64,000 nt of DNA from Platycnemis pennipes (lineage: Eukaryota; Arthropoda; Insecta; Odonata; Platycnemididae). This document shows, piece by piece, positions 36,302 to 41,509 of the stretch. The DNA lies in NCBI GenBank assembly GCA_933228895.1, contig OW121853.1, positions 124,640,133 through 124,704,132 on the forward strand, in the 5' to 3' direction. Each line of letters begins with the position of its first letter. Positions within the stretch are counted from its first letter, which is position 1. The notes under the pieces are model-generated. The model was given only the letters and a program-made list of their open reading frames with translations. It was not told the DNA's origin and ran no database searches. The translations under genes and the position numbers were made by a program.

Positions 36302-39300
36302 CATACATATACATTTTGGTGTGACTAAAAGTGTGCTGAAGTTTACTTGCTTATTCACAAATTACGATGTAGTTGACTATGCAATGCCTTTCGAAATAAT
36401 CTGAATGGAGTCTAACAACCACTTCCATTGGTGGAGTCAGCTATGTGTCCCCCATTGTGATTGGGTGAAGGAGCTGCGCAGTTTAACCGTTTCCCAAATG
36501 GTTAAACCCATCAGTTTTTTGCTGCTTATAACTCGAAAACAACTTGACAGATGGAGGAATGGAAAAATACGGGTATTTTTATTTTACAAACTCTATCTGA
36601 TTCAGCAACAAAATAATATGGTACACAACCCCATTGTTACATTTTACTCTAGTTTCAAATGAGCATTTAACCAATTATTCTGATTAAAATTTTATTCCAG
36701 CTCCCAGAAGCAAACTGACAACACTCAACTGGCCAATAAGGCAGTACCTGCTAATGAGTTGGAAAGATATGAAGGAGGTAGCCAGTCCATGCTTACAAGC
36801 TGCCTCCTTATTTTTGAAGGTTCACAGTCTGAAGGTATGAGGAAACTGGTCTAAGAATCAATGTTATAACCAATAGAAGACTAAAAAAGGATGTTTTCTG
36901 ATCAAAATAATCTTGAATGATTATCAGAATGTTTAATGTTGATGTATTTTGCTTACCTTTAGACATAGAAAGATAGATTTAGATTAGATCATATTTTTTA
37001 GAAATAAAACATACTCCTTACCAACAAAAAGCATATAATAAGTCTTCATGCAACTGACATTTGAGCAGAGGACTTATTGAACAACAACATTAAAGCAATT
37101 AAATAATTTCACACTAAGTGTGTGGTCTGTTATATAACATAGTTCTTGTGGAATTACATAAGCTTGTAACATTCACTGCTGCTGTTGCTACACAGACTGT
37201 CCCATTGATCATGTGTCATTTTTGATCTCTAATTTTAGACATCTGTTGGTGCCCTGTTGATGTTCTTTGGCAAAAGCATAGAAAAAGGTTGCATGTTTTG
37301 TTGAGTGCAAACAACATTTTAGAAATTTGACCATGTGGCCCCATACGTTATGGGGGCCCAAACCCAAATTTTGCACTGTGGGGTTTAAATGTAAAAAAAC
37401 GAGATACAATAAAGTCAGAATTTTTATGTGAAAATTTCAGTCTATGTGTCCATGGGCATGAGGTACATGATGGAACCACTTAAAGTGAACAACTAATATA
37501 CATGGTACTAGTGATTAATAAGTGTCATATTTCTCTAATACTCACTTATATATGCATTCATTTGTGCTTCTTTCAAGCAAAGATGTTCATGTTTCCCAAC
37601 AAGGTTGGAAATGTAACCTCAGTATCAGTCCAATGAATAATATGGATGTCGCCTCTCCCCAACATTTTTCAAAATCTATTTGCATGCAGTCTTGAAAAAA
37701 AATGGAGTAGAAAATATGATCCAATGGGGATCCCCATATCGATATGCCATACACCCATATCGATATGGGTGTATGGTATCCCCAGACACACCATTCTCTT
37801 TGTGGATGATCAAACAGTCATTTCAGAAGACCAACAAGAGATGAAATACCTACAGGCTAAATAAACAGAAAAATAAAATGAATGGAGACTGCAAGTAAAC
37901 AGTCAAAGTGAATACATGGTAATGGAAGAAAAAGGAGAAGATATAATACTCGAGTTATCACTGATTTCACAAAAATGTTGTTTGCTGCACTCTAAGAAAA
38001 TTTCACTCCAATTTTCTAGAAAAACTTCTCCACGGGTTGGCAGCACCCACGACGAGTAACAATAGGTTATCAGTCAGACACCGGGAGTTTGGCATTACGC
38101 CCGGCGGAAAACAATAGGTGAGAAGGCGAAGGTAAGGAGGGGGCAACAATAAGATAAACAGCGTCAGTAGTTACACGGCCACGAGAAAGGGAAGTCAGAG
38201 TGAGAAAGACGCGAGGAAAACGTGAGGAAAAGGACACGGAGAGGATCGAAAGATAAGGTGTACGCGTCAGCAGAACAGGCCCGGGACCCGTGAAAAAGGA
38301 CATATCGGCAGGAGAGCAGATTACACAGCGGACGCCGGAGAAAGGAGCGAGAGCGGAGGAGAGAGCAGGAACGAAGGGTCACCATGAGGAAACCCTACGG
38401 GGAGGCACACGCCAAACCAATGTCGCGGTCCAGCGGTTCACCGAAACCAGTAGCCACGATAAGTGGAAAATCTCTGAACATTGAAATGATTATTTAAAGA
38501 AACAGGCCACTGCAACTTTACATATAAAGATTTCACTAAGATTATTAATTAGAATAAACATTGCTATGAATTTGTAAATTGGGCCCAATCAAAACTAAAA
38601 GAAATTGAATACAGAGATGTTTGTGCATGAAATATAAATGTTTTCTTTGTTTAATTTCCTTAATTTAACAGTGCATTAAGGGTATTGATATGTATATATA
38701 TGTATGTAATATATGTACTTGCGTAAGAGTGTGTGTGGAAGGAAACAAATGAGCTAGCCGGAAGACAAGTAAAAGGTAAGGTAAACGAAAGCGACAGAGG
38801 GTGAGGGGTACAAAGTCCTCTGTTCAAAGAGCAGTTTACATGTAGGTAGGCTTTTTAGTTAGATTTTGCTGACAAGGAGCCATAGCGAGAAAATCAATAT
38901 TCATGCCCTTTCCGATCCCTCTATCTCCAGCATGTAAATTAATTTATCAAGCTCAGTATATTCACACTCAGTATAACAAATAATCAGTTTAAGACAGTCA
39001 ATTCACCACAATACACAAATATAAACAAAAATAAGTAGCTCTGAGAAAATTATGGAGAGTAGGTTAATTGATAGCTCACCAATCAGTCCCATGGAGCCAA
39101 ATGATGATCCTTCTTCTTAATTCCCTCATTTTGTACAGTTTACACAGTTTCTCCAACAAGCATAACTCCCACTGGCCTCTTGACAACAACTCTTCAAATT
39201 CCACCTCATCCAATGAAAAACCATTTCCATTCATCTCATGATGACAATGCTGTGGAACGGAATAAGGTGCTTGGTGGATATTCATACACAAGAGAGTGGC

Positions 39301-41502
39301 AGAATGAACATGGACACATTGTCATAAAATACGGCTATAGTACTTCAGTTATTTGTGCCTATAACCCTGTTTCAATGGAGCAACTGGTTACTTTTATTAC
39401 AAACAGAGCAAACAATTATGAAAAATTAACCACTCAAAAATTTTTTCAAAGCACATTAATTCTTGCACACTTGGGCACTAGCACCCACAAATCAAGAATT
39501 TGAACAATGTATACTTGGTACTAAAGTTATAGCTTAAAACTGGGTATTGTCTTTCAGTTTGCAGAAATGGCTTTGGCACAAGAATTAGCCCAGACCCAGA
39601 ATGTAGAATCAACCTGCTACATTTATTACTCTGCAGTTCTAAGCTATTTAAAGGGTGACCATCATGACGCTGACATTCAGCTGAAAAAAATTACTCCAGA
39701 ATGCCAGGTGAATTGAGATTTTCTGTGACTTAAAGAACTGATATTGCTCTTTAAACATATACAGATCAATGAAATGTAGCCTTTTCTGTGTACATCATAT
39801 TCATCTTAATATTTCTTGGCCTCTATGAGCATGTTAATTGATGAGGGGTTATAACTCCCTAATCCCCACTACAAAATTAGCCGATATATTGTGTATCAAC
39901 CACCTTTCCTTCACTCAACCATCCCTTGCACATGTTTATGCCACAGAGCGGTGAAAAACACTCTGCTGCCCAATTTACCAGTTGAAAATTGCTTAAGTTT
40001 TTATGAGCATGAATGCGAACAACATTTATAAAGTCTATTCTGATACAGTGAAAATTAATGTTATTATTATCACTGATATTTAGGCCCATCAAGATATCAA
40101 TCTAAGTTTTACAGAGGGTAATTGCAAACAGAAAAGGAACACATGGAAGACAATGAAAAAAAAACGACTTCATTCAAATACTGATTACCGAATGATTAAA
40201 TCTTGGAACTCTAAAAATTTCCAGCCCTACACAGTTATAAGAAATTATAATATCCCTCATAAATCCATTAATAAATAATCAGATCCACCAATAATATTAT
40301 CAAGAAACTCTCTGCCCACACTTAAAAGCATAATGGAAAGAAAATTAAGATCAACTTTTGTCTGAGTGGTGTATCAAAAATAACAATAAAATGATGAAAA
40401 GACAATTAGCATATCATTAGCTTACCCACCTGCTGTTTCAACCCTTTCCAGGGTAGTGAAAAAATCATAAATTTATCACGGTACTTCTCAGGTCACTAAA
40501 GGCTAATAAATCTGCTCGGAGAAAAATACTCCACCAGTTCTAGTTATCTGACAAGTGGCTCATTAGTAATCAGCTCACAGAAGCTGTCATAATGTTATAT
40601 GAAGAAATTGCCTTTTTAAAGATAAGATATGATGCATGTCTTGATAAATGAACCTCAAAGTGTTCTCTTTTTTAGAGAACTGTGTTTACACTCAGCACTA
40701 GTTGCCTTGCTGAAATTCTGCTCAATGAAAGTTGTGAAAAATATCTTCAATCAAATTTCAGTGTTTTAATCAATTTTGTTCTCGTCAGGCTTATCCCCCA
40801 TGGTCACTAGCTGGACATGTCAGTTACAAACTTGGATGGGCTAAAAAGGCTTATGGCAGCTTTCGATATGCAATTCATTGCCTCAATCCACCACCCGAGT
40901 ACCATATGCTGTATCTGAGGTGACAATAACACTTATCTCTTGTGTGTGAGATGAAGTGATAACCTCCGAGACATTAAAAATCTAAATCATCATTCCTTAC
41001 AGGATGGGACACCTGTATCTTAAAGAGGAGCAATTCATCCTAGCCATAGAAATGTATATGAATGCATGCCATTTTTATGGAACGCCATACACTTGGAGGT
41101 TGGCAGGTCAAGCTGCATATGAGGTTAATACAATACAAATTAATTGTAAGGCCTTTTCCATACTGGAGTGCATTAATTGTACTTGTTCTTTTGAAACAGA
41201 GTGGTGATTATGAATCAGCTGAGTTATGCTTAAGTGAATCAAATATACTAGATAATTATGACCCAAACACATGGGCATTACTAGCACTGGTCAACCTGTC
41301 AATGAGAGAAAAAGAAACATTCCTATATTGTTACAGGCAAGCTCTCCAGGTGAGAATGTGATACTCAGACTGGGTTACCAATGAAGGGATATTGGAAATT
41401 AATAGATCTTTTTCTTTTCAGCTCATGTTTAATGATGAAATTTTAGATGAAAAAATCTGTAAGTTGAAAGATGAGATATTTCCTGAGGATTCAGACTCAT
41501 AG
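9496..41502 (+). CDS. CFAP70: Cilia- and flagella-associated protein 70 (TTC18), N-terminus missing; 17 exons
   Basis: Joined exons (9496-9597, 9711-9961, 16762-16880, 19158-19316, 19411-19562, 23357-23645, 23772-24105, 25878-26066, 27289-27422, 33828-34000, 34385-34549, 36701-36834, 39558-39707, 40789-40919, 41003-41123, 41200-41349, 41422-41502) read as one frame of about 943 residues. All have AG/GT borders and matching phases. Hallmarks of CFAP70 are the CYLDLLPLL and [16 protein letters not shown] blocks, the IYFNDGRFF...WKHW block, and TPR-like repeats over roughly residues 500-640 and 730-917. Human CFAP70 is about 1,120 residues, so about 100 N-terminal residues are absent. CFAP70 is an axonemal protein of motile cilia and sperm flagella. 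Introns are stuffed with transposons. Identification is confident; exon 34385-34549 is less certain. Confidence 0.92.
9711..9961 (+). CDS. CFAP70: CFAP70 exon
   Basis: Acceptor CTTTTCACAG, donor GAG|GTAATA. It encodes [14 protein letters not shown]... and [20 protein letters not shown], the second C2-like segment of CFAP70 ('LEAAYSVPESF' region in vertebrates). It ends in phase 0, as the next exon requires. Confidence 0.92.
10435..11080. mobile_element. Harbinger-like MITE with TAA target duplication
   Basis: The left end GCCCATTTCAAACGATA and the reverse complement of the right end (GTAGCCATTTCACACTAG) are similar inverted ends. Both are flanked by TAA (10432-10434 and 11081-11083). A 3-bp TWA duplication is typical of PIF/Harbinger elements. 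No transposase is visible in the roughly 650-bp interior, which has repeated CTAGCAAACTAGTAG-like motifs near the right end. Confidence 0.5.
11429..12824. mobile_element. hAT-like element with 8-bp duplication, containing Helitron remains
   Basis: ATATGCTT occurs at 11421-11428 and again at 12825-12832. Between them the ends AGGGTTACCATATG and (reverse complement of the right end) TTGGAGTTGCCATATTTG are imperfect inverted repeats. Subterminal GTCCTCATTT motifs are present at both ends. An 8-bp duplication points to the hAT superfamily. The interior carries a Helitron helicase fragment, so this is a composite or nested structure. Confidence 0.55.
11800..12350 (+). pseudogene. Helitron helicase (PIF1-like) C-terminal relic
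   Basis: The translation gives [88 protein letters not shown] and, across a stop, [14 protein letters not shown]. In this order they are the C-terminal helicase motifs of Helitron RepHel / PIF1-like helicases ('LLRNLxxxxGLCNGTRL', '[10 protein letters not shown]', 'YVALSRV'). There are at least two in-frame stops and a frameshift near 12128. The Rep nuclease part is absent. The 3' flank near 12520-12550 has an AGCAAAGCGTGACCG segment resembling Helitron 3' ends, but no clean CTAG hairpin. Confidence 0.75.
12833..14079. other. Intronic sequence, no gene recognised
   Basis: An open frame of 132 codons (13555-13953, +) has no recognisable motif and no splice framing. Otherwise this is AT-rich unique-looking intron. 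Confidence 0.5.
14080..14400 (+). pseudogene. RTE-type retrotransposon 3' end relic
   Basis: The translation [20 protein letters not shown], later [14 protein letters not shown], aligns by eye with the C-terminal stretch of the better preserved RTE copy (54979-55284: [20 protein letters not shown] ... [14 protein letters not shown]). The middle is diverged and frameshifted. It is a dead 3' fragment inside a CFAP70 intron. Confidence 0.55.
14967..15055 (+). ncRNA. 5S rRNA-like sequence (pseudogene or SINE3-type head)
   Basis: The first ~85 bases run closely parallel to eukaryotic 5S rRNA. They include the 5' part (GGCCTAGCCATGTTGAAAC), then ATCACCAAAGTTAAGCAACG (5S internal control box A region) and TTGGATGGGTGACC (box C region; here TTTGGATGGGTGACC). 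The 3' third of 5S rRNA is missing, so it is not a functional rRNA gene. It could be a lone pseudogene or the head of a 5S-derived SINE. Confidence 0.8.
15096..16003 (+). mobile_element. Non-autonomous hAT element with perfect 8-bp target duplication
   Basis: TATATGTG at 15088-15095 is repeated exactly at 16004-16011. The element ends are CATAGCTGGG and CCCAGCTATG, perfect 10-bp inverted repeats that extend imperfectly to GTTAATC. Subterminal regions are crowded with GTTAATTAACGAAGTTAA-like motifs. Inside (about 15390-15560, +) a frame reads [17 protein letters not shown], the end of a BED zinc finger as found at the N-terminus of hAT transposases, followed by stops. One zinc-ligand histidine position appears replaced by Asp. 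The catalytic domain is absent, so it depends on another copy. Confidence 0.85.
16012..16761. other. Intronic sequence, no gene recognised
   Basis: This AT-rich intron segment runs up to the CFAP70 exon at 16762. I see no repeat or coding pattern. Confidence 0.5.
16762..16880 (+). CDS. CFAP70: CFAP70 exon
   Basis: Acceptor CACGTTTCAG, donor CG|GTATGT. It encodes [20 protein letters not shown], then [12 protein letters not shown], matching the family's 'xIFKNGTL...KKWP' block. It enters in phase 0 and leaves CG, completed by G of the next exon. Confidence 0.9.
17395..18340. mobile_element. Element with ~175-bp inverted repeats and internal diverged tandem repeats
   Basis: The segment at about 17420-17590 and the reverse complement of 18165-18335 are more than about 85% alike by eye. 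Shared landmarks are AAGCCGTAACCATTAGGGGG, AGTATGTACAAAGTAAG and TCAATCACACGTACAAAGTC. Between them lie three diverged repeats of about 100 bp starting near 17694, 17873 and 17967. Each has GGTTTGYAYA...ACAGTCAC..TCGTGA...CACACAC and then a GAGGAWTYTCC or GACTTTTC block. No transposase or clear target duplication is visible. Confidence 0.65.
18400..18655 (-). repeat. tRNA-derived SINE, family B, minus strand
   Basis: The tRNA-like head lies at the right (complement of GGATTTGAACCTAAAACC as box B). The body runs left through GGGCCAGTTCCTTTCCCTG, AATGGCGTGTGAAA and AAGGTTGGTCT. The same arrangement recurs at 35948-36202, which defines a family. Confidence 0.7.
18687..18945. repeat. Head-to-head inverted tRNA-SINE dimer
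   Basis: The left arm (18687-18815) is a minus-strand SINE and the right arm (18822-18945) is its plus-strand partner. They meet at their tRNA-like heads. The right head has TAGCTTAACTGGTAGAGC (box A), an anticodon-arm-like CCTGG/TCAGG stem and GGTTCGGCTCC (box B), but no acceptor stem pairs well. The outer arms share AATGATATTTTCTCTGTGGAA and its complement (given as AATGATATTTTC, then TCTGTGGAA). The same dimer, more decayed, is at 578-766. Confidence 0.75.
19158..19316 (+). CDS. CFAP70: CFAP70 exon
   Basis: Acceptor TATCCTACAG, donor TTCAA|GTAAAA. It encodes [16 protein letters not shown], then [20 protein letters not shown], the block corresponding to 'VWDLESRCYLDPSAVVSFQ' in vertebrate CFAP70. 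It leaves AA, completed by G of the next exon. Confidence 0.92.
19411..19562 (+). CDS. CFAP70: CFAP70 exon
   Basis: Acceptor CATACTTAAAG, donor GGAG|GTAAAA. It encodes [13 protein letters not shown], a Lys-rich linker, then [19 protein letters not shown]. The last codon is completed by the next exon to give LLYPGVTRIR, the most diagnostic CFAP70 motif in the window. Confidence 0.93.
19563..21691. other. Large intron segment, no gene recognised
   Basis: AT-rich sequence with short GA-rich and polypyrimidine stretches (for example GAGAGAGAGA near 21150). No coding segment or transposon terminus was recognised. Confidence 0.5.
21692..21927. mobile_element. Harbinger-like MITE with TTA target duplication
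   Basis: TTA (21689-21691), then AGGCCTGGTTACACGATACA; at the other end TGTAACCAGGCCT, then TTA (21928-21930). The inverted ends match for about 20 bases with few differences. The length (236 bp) and 3-bp TTA duplication fit PIF/Harbinger MITEs. The interior has no coding capacity. Confidence 0.75.
22571..23092 (-). other. 173-codon open frame of unknown nature, antisense in a CFAP70 intron
   Basis: An uninterrupted frame that is long for such AT-rich DNA. I recognise no domain. It has no visible start context, repeats or splice partners. It may be chance or the relic of an unknown element. Confidence 0.2.
23357..23645 (+). CDS. CFAP70: CFAP70 exon
   Basis: Acceptor TTCTCACTAG, donor AAAAG|GTGATT. 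It encodes [19 protein letters not shown], a Lys/Ser-rich linker, then [18 protein letters not shown]...LRKR. The last part corresponds to the vertebrate 'YIVLEIQLDKALVPKR' strand. It completes GTG with the G left by the exon ending at 19562. Confidence 0.92.
23772..24105 (+). CDS. CFAP70: CFAP70 exon
   Basis: Acceptor TTTCTCACCAG, donor ATTATG|GTAAAC. It encodes [34 protein letters not shown] and the long helical block [18 protein letters not shown]...LRLRKK. That block equals the 'FKEQLKHAVVKIVREKY' region of the family. It ends in phase 0. Confidence 0.93.
24106..25877. other. Intron segment, no gene recognised
   Basis: Contains a T11 tract near 24630 and a C-rich open frame (25084-25383, +) without recognisable motifs or splice phase for CFAP70. 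Confidence 0.5.
25878..26066 (+). CDS. CFAP70: CFAP70 exon (start of TPR region)
   Basis: Acceptor CTTCCACAG, donor CTAAAG|GTAAGA. It encodes [17 protein letters not shown], then [18 protein letters not shown], a TPR-type helix pair ('FAFEAEVNENFEMAAAYY' in vertebrates). 63 codons, phase 0 at both ends. Confidence 0.94.
26991..27126. mobile_element. 136-bp palindromic insertion with 12-bp target duplication
   Basis: TGTTTCTGCATT occurs at 26979-26990 and again at 27127-27138. Between them GGAAGTGAAGGCTATCCGGG... is followed by its own reverse complement up to ...GCCTTCACTTCC. The arms are about 53 bp with about 6 mismatches around a short loop containing CCATGGC. A 24-bp non-palindromic tail (AGCGTATGCCGGGAAAGCCT...) follows. 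It sits in the CFAP70 intron just before the exon at 27289. Family unknown. A long target duplication suggests target-primed or LINE-assisted integration more than a TIR transposase. Confidence 0.8.
27289..27422 (+). CDS. CFAP70: CFAP70 exon (TPR)
   Basis: Acceptor CCTTTTCAG, donor CTTGG|GTAAGC. It encodes [20 protein letters not shown], then [17 protein letters not shown], a canonical TPR (W-LG-A-LP spacing). It leaves GG, completed by T of the next exon. Confidence 0.95.
30514..30747 (+). other. 77-codon open frame inside Tigger copy 2, possible captured exon
   Basis: The frame reads ...[18 protein letters not shown]..., with an acidic 'MKEEP' start-like motif reminiscent of arthropod zinc-finger gene exons. 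It is preceded by a fair splice acceptor (CCCTTTGATTCAG). No counterpart was seen in copy 1. Function unknown. Confidence 0.25.
31619..31926 (-). pseudogene. Tigger transposase N-terminal fragment (family 2, copy 2)
   Basis: On the minus strand the reading [20 protein letters not shown], then VKMIQEVES corresponds residue by residue to MEPSQLKRKRRGITFEEK of copy 1 (about 7540). The upstream DDTPP..RTSGV segment is also shared. It stops after the first helix; no DNA-binding or catalytic domain follows. Confidence 0.8.
32776..33280. mobile_element. Nested ~505-bp Harbinger-like insertion with TAA duplication
   Basis: Comparison with the paralogous Tigger copy 1 shows an empty site there (about 6405-6413). 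In copy 2 the extra 505 bp is flanked by TAA (32773-32775 and 33281-33283). GC-rich inverted segments (TATCACTGGGGCCTCCAGCG near the left end; complement of GCGGGATGCCCCAGCGAAAC near the right) frame it. The interior starts a + strand frame [18 protein letters not shown] that soon hits a stop. Local GC content is much higher than in the surroundings. Superfamily is inferred from the 3-bp duplication. Confidence 0.6.
33828..34000 (+). CDS. CFAP70: CFAP70 exon (TPR)
   Basis: Acceptor CTTACCTTACAG, donor AAGG|GTAAGC. It encodes [20 protein letters not shown], then [20 protein letters not shown], aligned with 'LLLCGVLAVLLENYEQAEIFF' of vertebrates. It leaves one base (G). Confidence 0.95.
34385..34549 (+). 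CDS. CFAP70: CFAP70 exon (linker), start uncertain
   Basis: The open frame [20 protein letters not shown], then [10 protein letters not shown]..., has donor AAAG|GTAGGT and the right phase on both sides with acceptor ATATCCAG. The pyrimidine tract before that acceptor is weak. A stronger acceptor (TTTTACTAACATTAG at 34307) gives a frame that stops at about 34437. At 165 bp the exon can be skipped without changing frame. The family has a poorly conserved linker at this place, so homology cannot decide. Confidence 0.55.
34550..35619. other. Intron segment, no gene recognised
   Basis: No coding, RNA or transposon pattern was recognised. Confidence 0.45.
35948..36202 (-). repeat. tRNA-derived SINE, family B, minus strand
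   Basis: The same body as 18400-18655 (AAGGTTGGTCT, CAATGGCGTGTGAAA, GGGCCAGTTCCTTTCCCTG). Its tRNA-like head is at the right end (complement of TATTTGAACCTAGGACCC), with a box A-like complement TCTCTACCCACTAAACCACTA nearby (20-base core TCTCTACCCACTAAACCACT). Confidence 0.75.
36236..36312. repeat. (ATAC)n/(TA)n microsatellite
   Basis: About 22 consecutive TA units flanked on both sides by ATACATACAT, adjacent to the 5' end of the SINE. Confidence 0.95.
36701..36834 (+). CDS. CFAP70: CFAP70 exon
   Basis: Acceptor TTTTATTCCAG, donor CTGAAG|GTATGA. It encodes [20 protein letters not shown] and ...[15 protein letters not shown], the helix equivalent to 'TTIFMETIHFLMKVKAVQYV'. It ends in phase 0. 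Confidence 0.88.
37640..37985 (+). pseudogene. Non-LTR retrotransposon reverse transcriptase fragment
   Basis: The frame reads [20 protein letters not shown], then [20 protein letters not shown] and, past stops, [16 protein letters not shown]. This is the RT palm with the catalytic box (F/Y-x-D-D appears as FVDD) and the following conserved 'LxxEYxxWGLxVNxxKTEYM' helix. A perfect 30-bp palindrome (37747-37776) lies between the GIP motif and the FVDD box. Confidence 0.65.
38040..38480. other. GC/purine-rich block of unknown origin
   Basis: Composition shifts sharply to G- and A-rich, GC-rich DNA with CpGs. A 64-codon frame (38290-38484, +) is rich in Arg/Glu/Lys/Gly. No homology was recognised. 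It may be part of an unrecognised retroelement. Confidence 0.3.
38481..39557. other. Intron segment, no gene recognised
   Basis: Includes a short (TATATG)n tract near 38690. The open frame at 39180-39503 (+) shows no motif and no CFAP70 phase. Confidence 0.45.
39558..39707 (+). CDS. CFAP70: CFAP70 exon
   Basis: Acceptor TTGTCTTTCAG, donor TGCCAG|GTGAAT. It encodes [20 protein letters not shown], then [20 protein letters not shown], matching '[20 protein letters not shown]'. 50 codons, phase 0 at both ends. Confidence 0.95.
39708..40788. other. Intron segment, no gene recognised
   Basis: AT-rich sequence with no coding or repeat pattern recognised. Confidence 0.5.
40789..40919 (+). CDS. CFAP70: CFAP70 exon (TPR)
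   Basis: Acceptor TGTTCTCGTCAG, donor CTGAG|GTGACA. It encodes [20 protein letters not shown], then [18 protein letters not shown], a TPR ('[20 protein letters not shown]' in vertebrates). It leaves AG. Confidence 0.95.
41003..41123 (+). CDS. CFAP70: CFAP70 exon (TPR)
   Basis: Acceptor CATTCCTTACAG, donor TATGAG|GTTAAT. It encodes [20 protein letters not shown], then [11 protein letters not shown], parallel to 'LRLGLIYLEEKEYEKAKKTY'. It ends in phase 0. The GTTAAT donor is weak but no better frame-keeping site is near. Confidence 0.93.
41200..41349 (+). CDS. CFAP70: CFAP70 exon (TPR)
   Basis: Acceptor CTTTTGAAACAG, donor CTCCAG|GTGAGA. It encodes [20 protein letters not shown], then [20 protein letters not shown], the most conserved C-terminal TPR ('AEDALSEANALNNYNAEVWA'). 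Confidence 0.96.
41422..41502 (+). CDS. CFAP70: CFAP70 last exon
   Basis: Acceptor TTTTTCTTTTCAG. It encodes [20 protein letters not shown], then PEDSDS and TAG, like the 'LKLKDEALLAEIHTLQE' end of the family. Confidence 0.92.
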   Translation, partial: LMFNDEILDEKICKLKDEIFPEDSDS

Positions 41503-41503
41503 A

Positions 41504-41509
41504 AATAAA
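41504..41509 (+). promoter_or_regulatory. Candidate polyadenylation signal AATAAA for CFAP70
   Basis: An AATAAA begins one base after the stop codon. A second one is near 41590. Either could serve; which is used cannot be told from sequence. Confidence 0.45.

Larger units (their letters stand above)
35620..36665 (+). repeat. Single diverged copy of the 60.8-62.2 kb repeat family, split by a SINE
   Basis: 35625-35935 parallels 60780-61060 (GGAACCGAAATC, CTTTAGATGGAAAC, CGTCCTTGACTG landmarks). 36430-36650 parallels 61080-61310 (CTTATAACTCGA, GGAAAAATACGGGT, TTTTATTTTACAAACTCTAT). The SINE at 35948-36202 and the TA microsatellite sit between the halves. Here the unit is not tandemly repeated. 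Confidence 0.75.
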
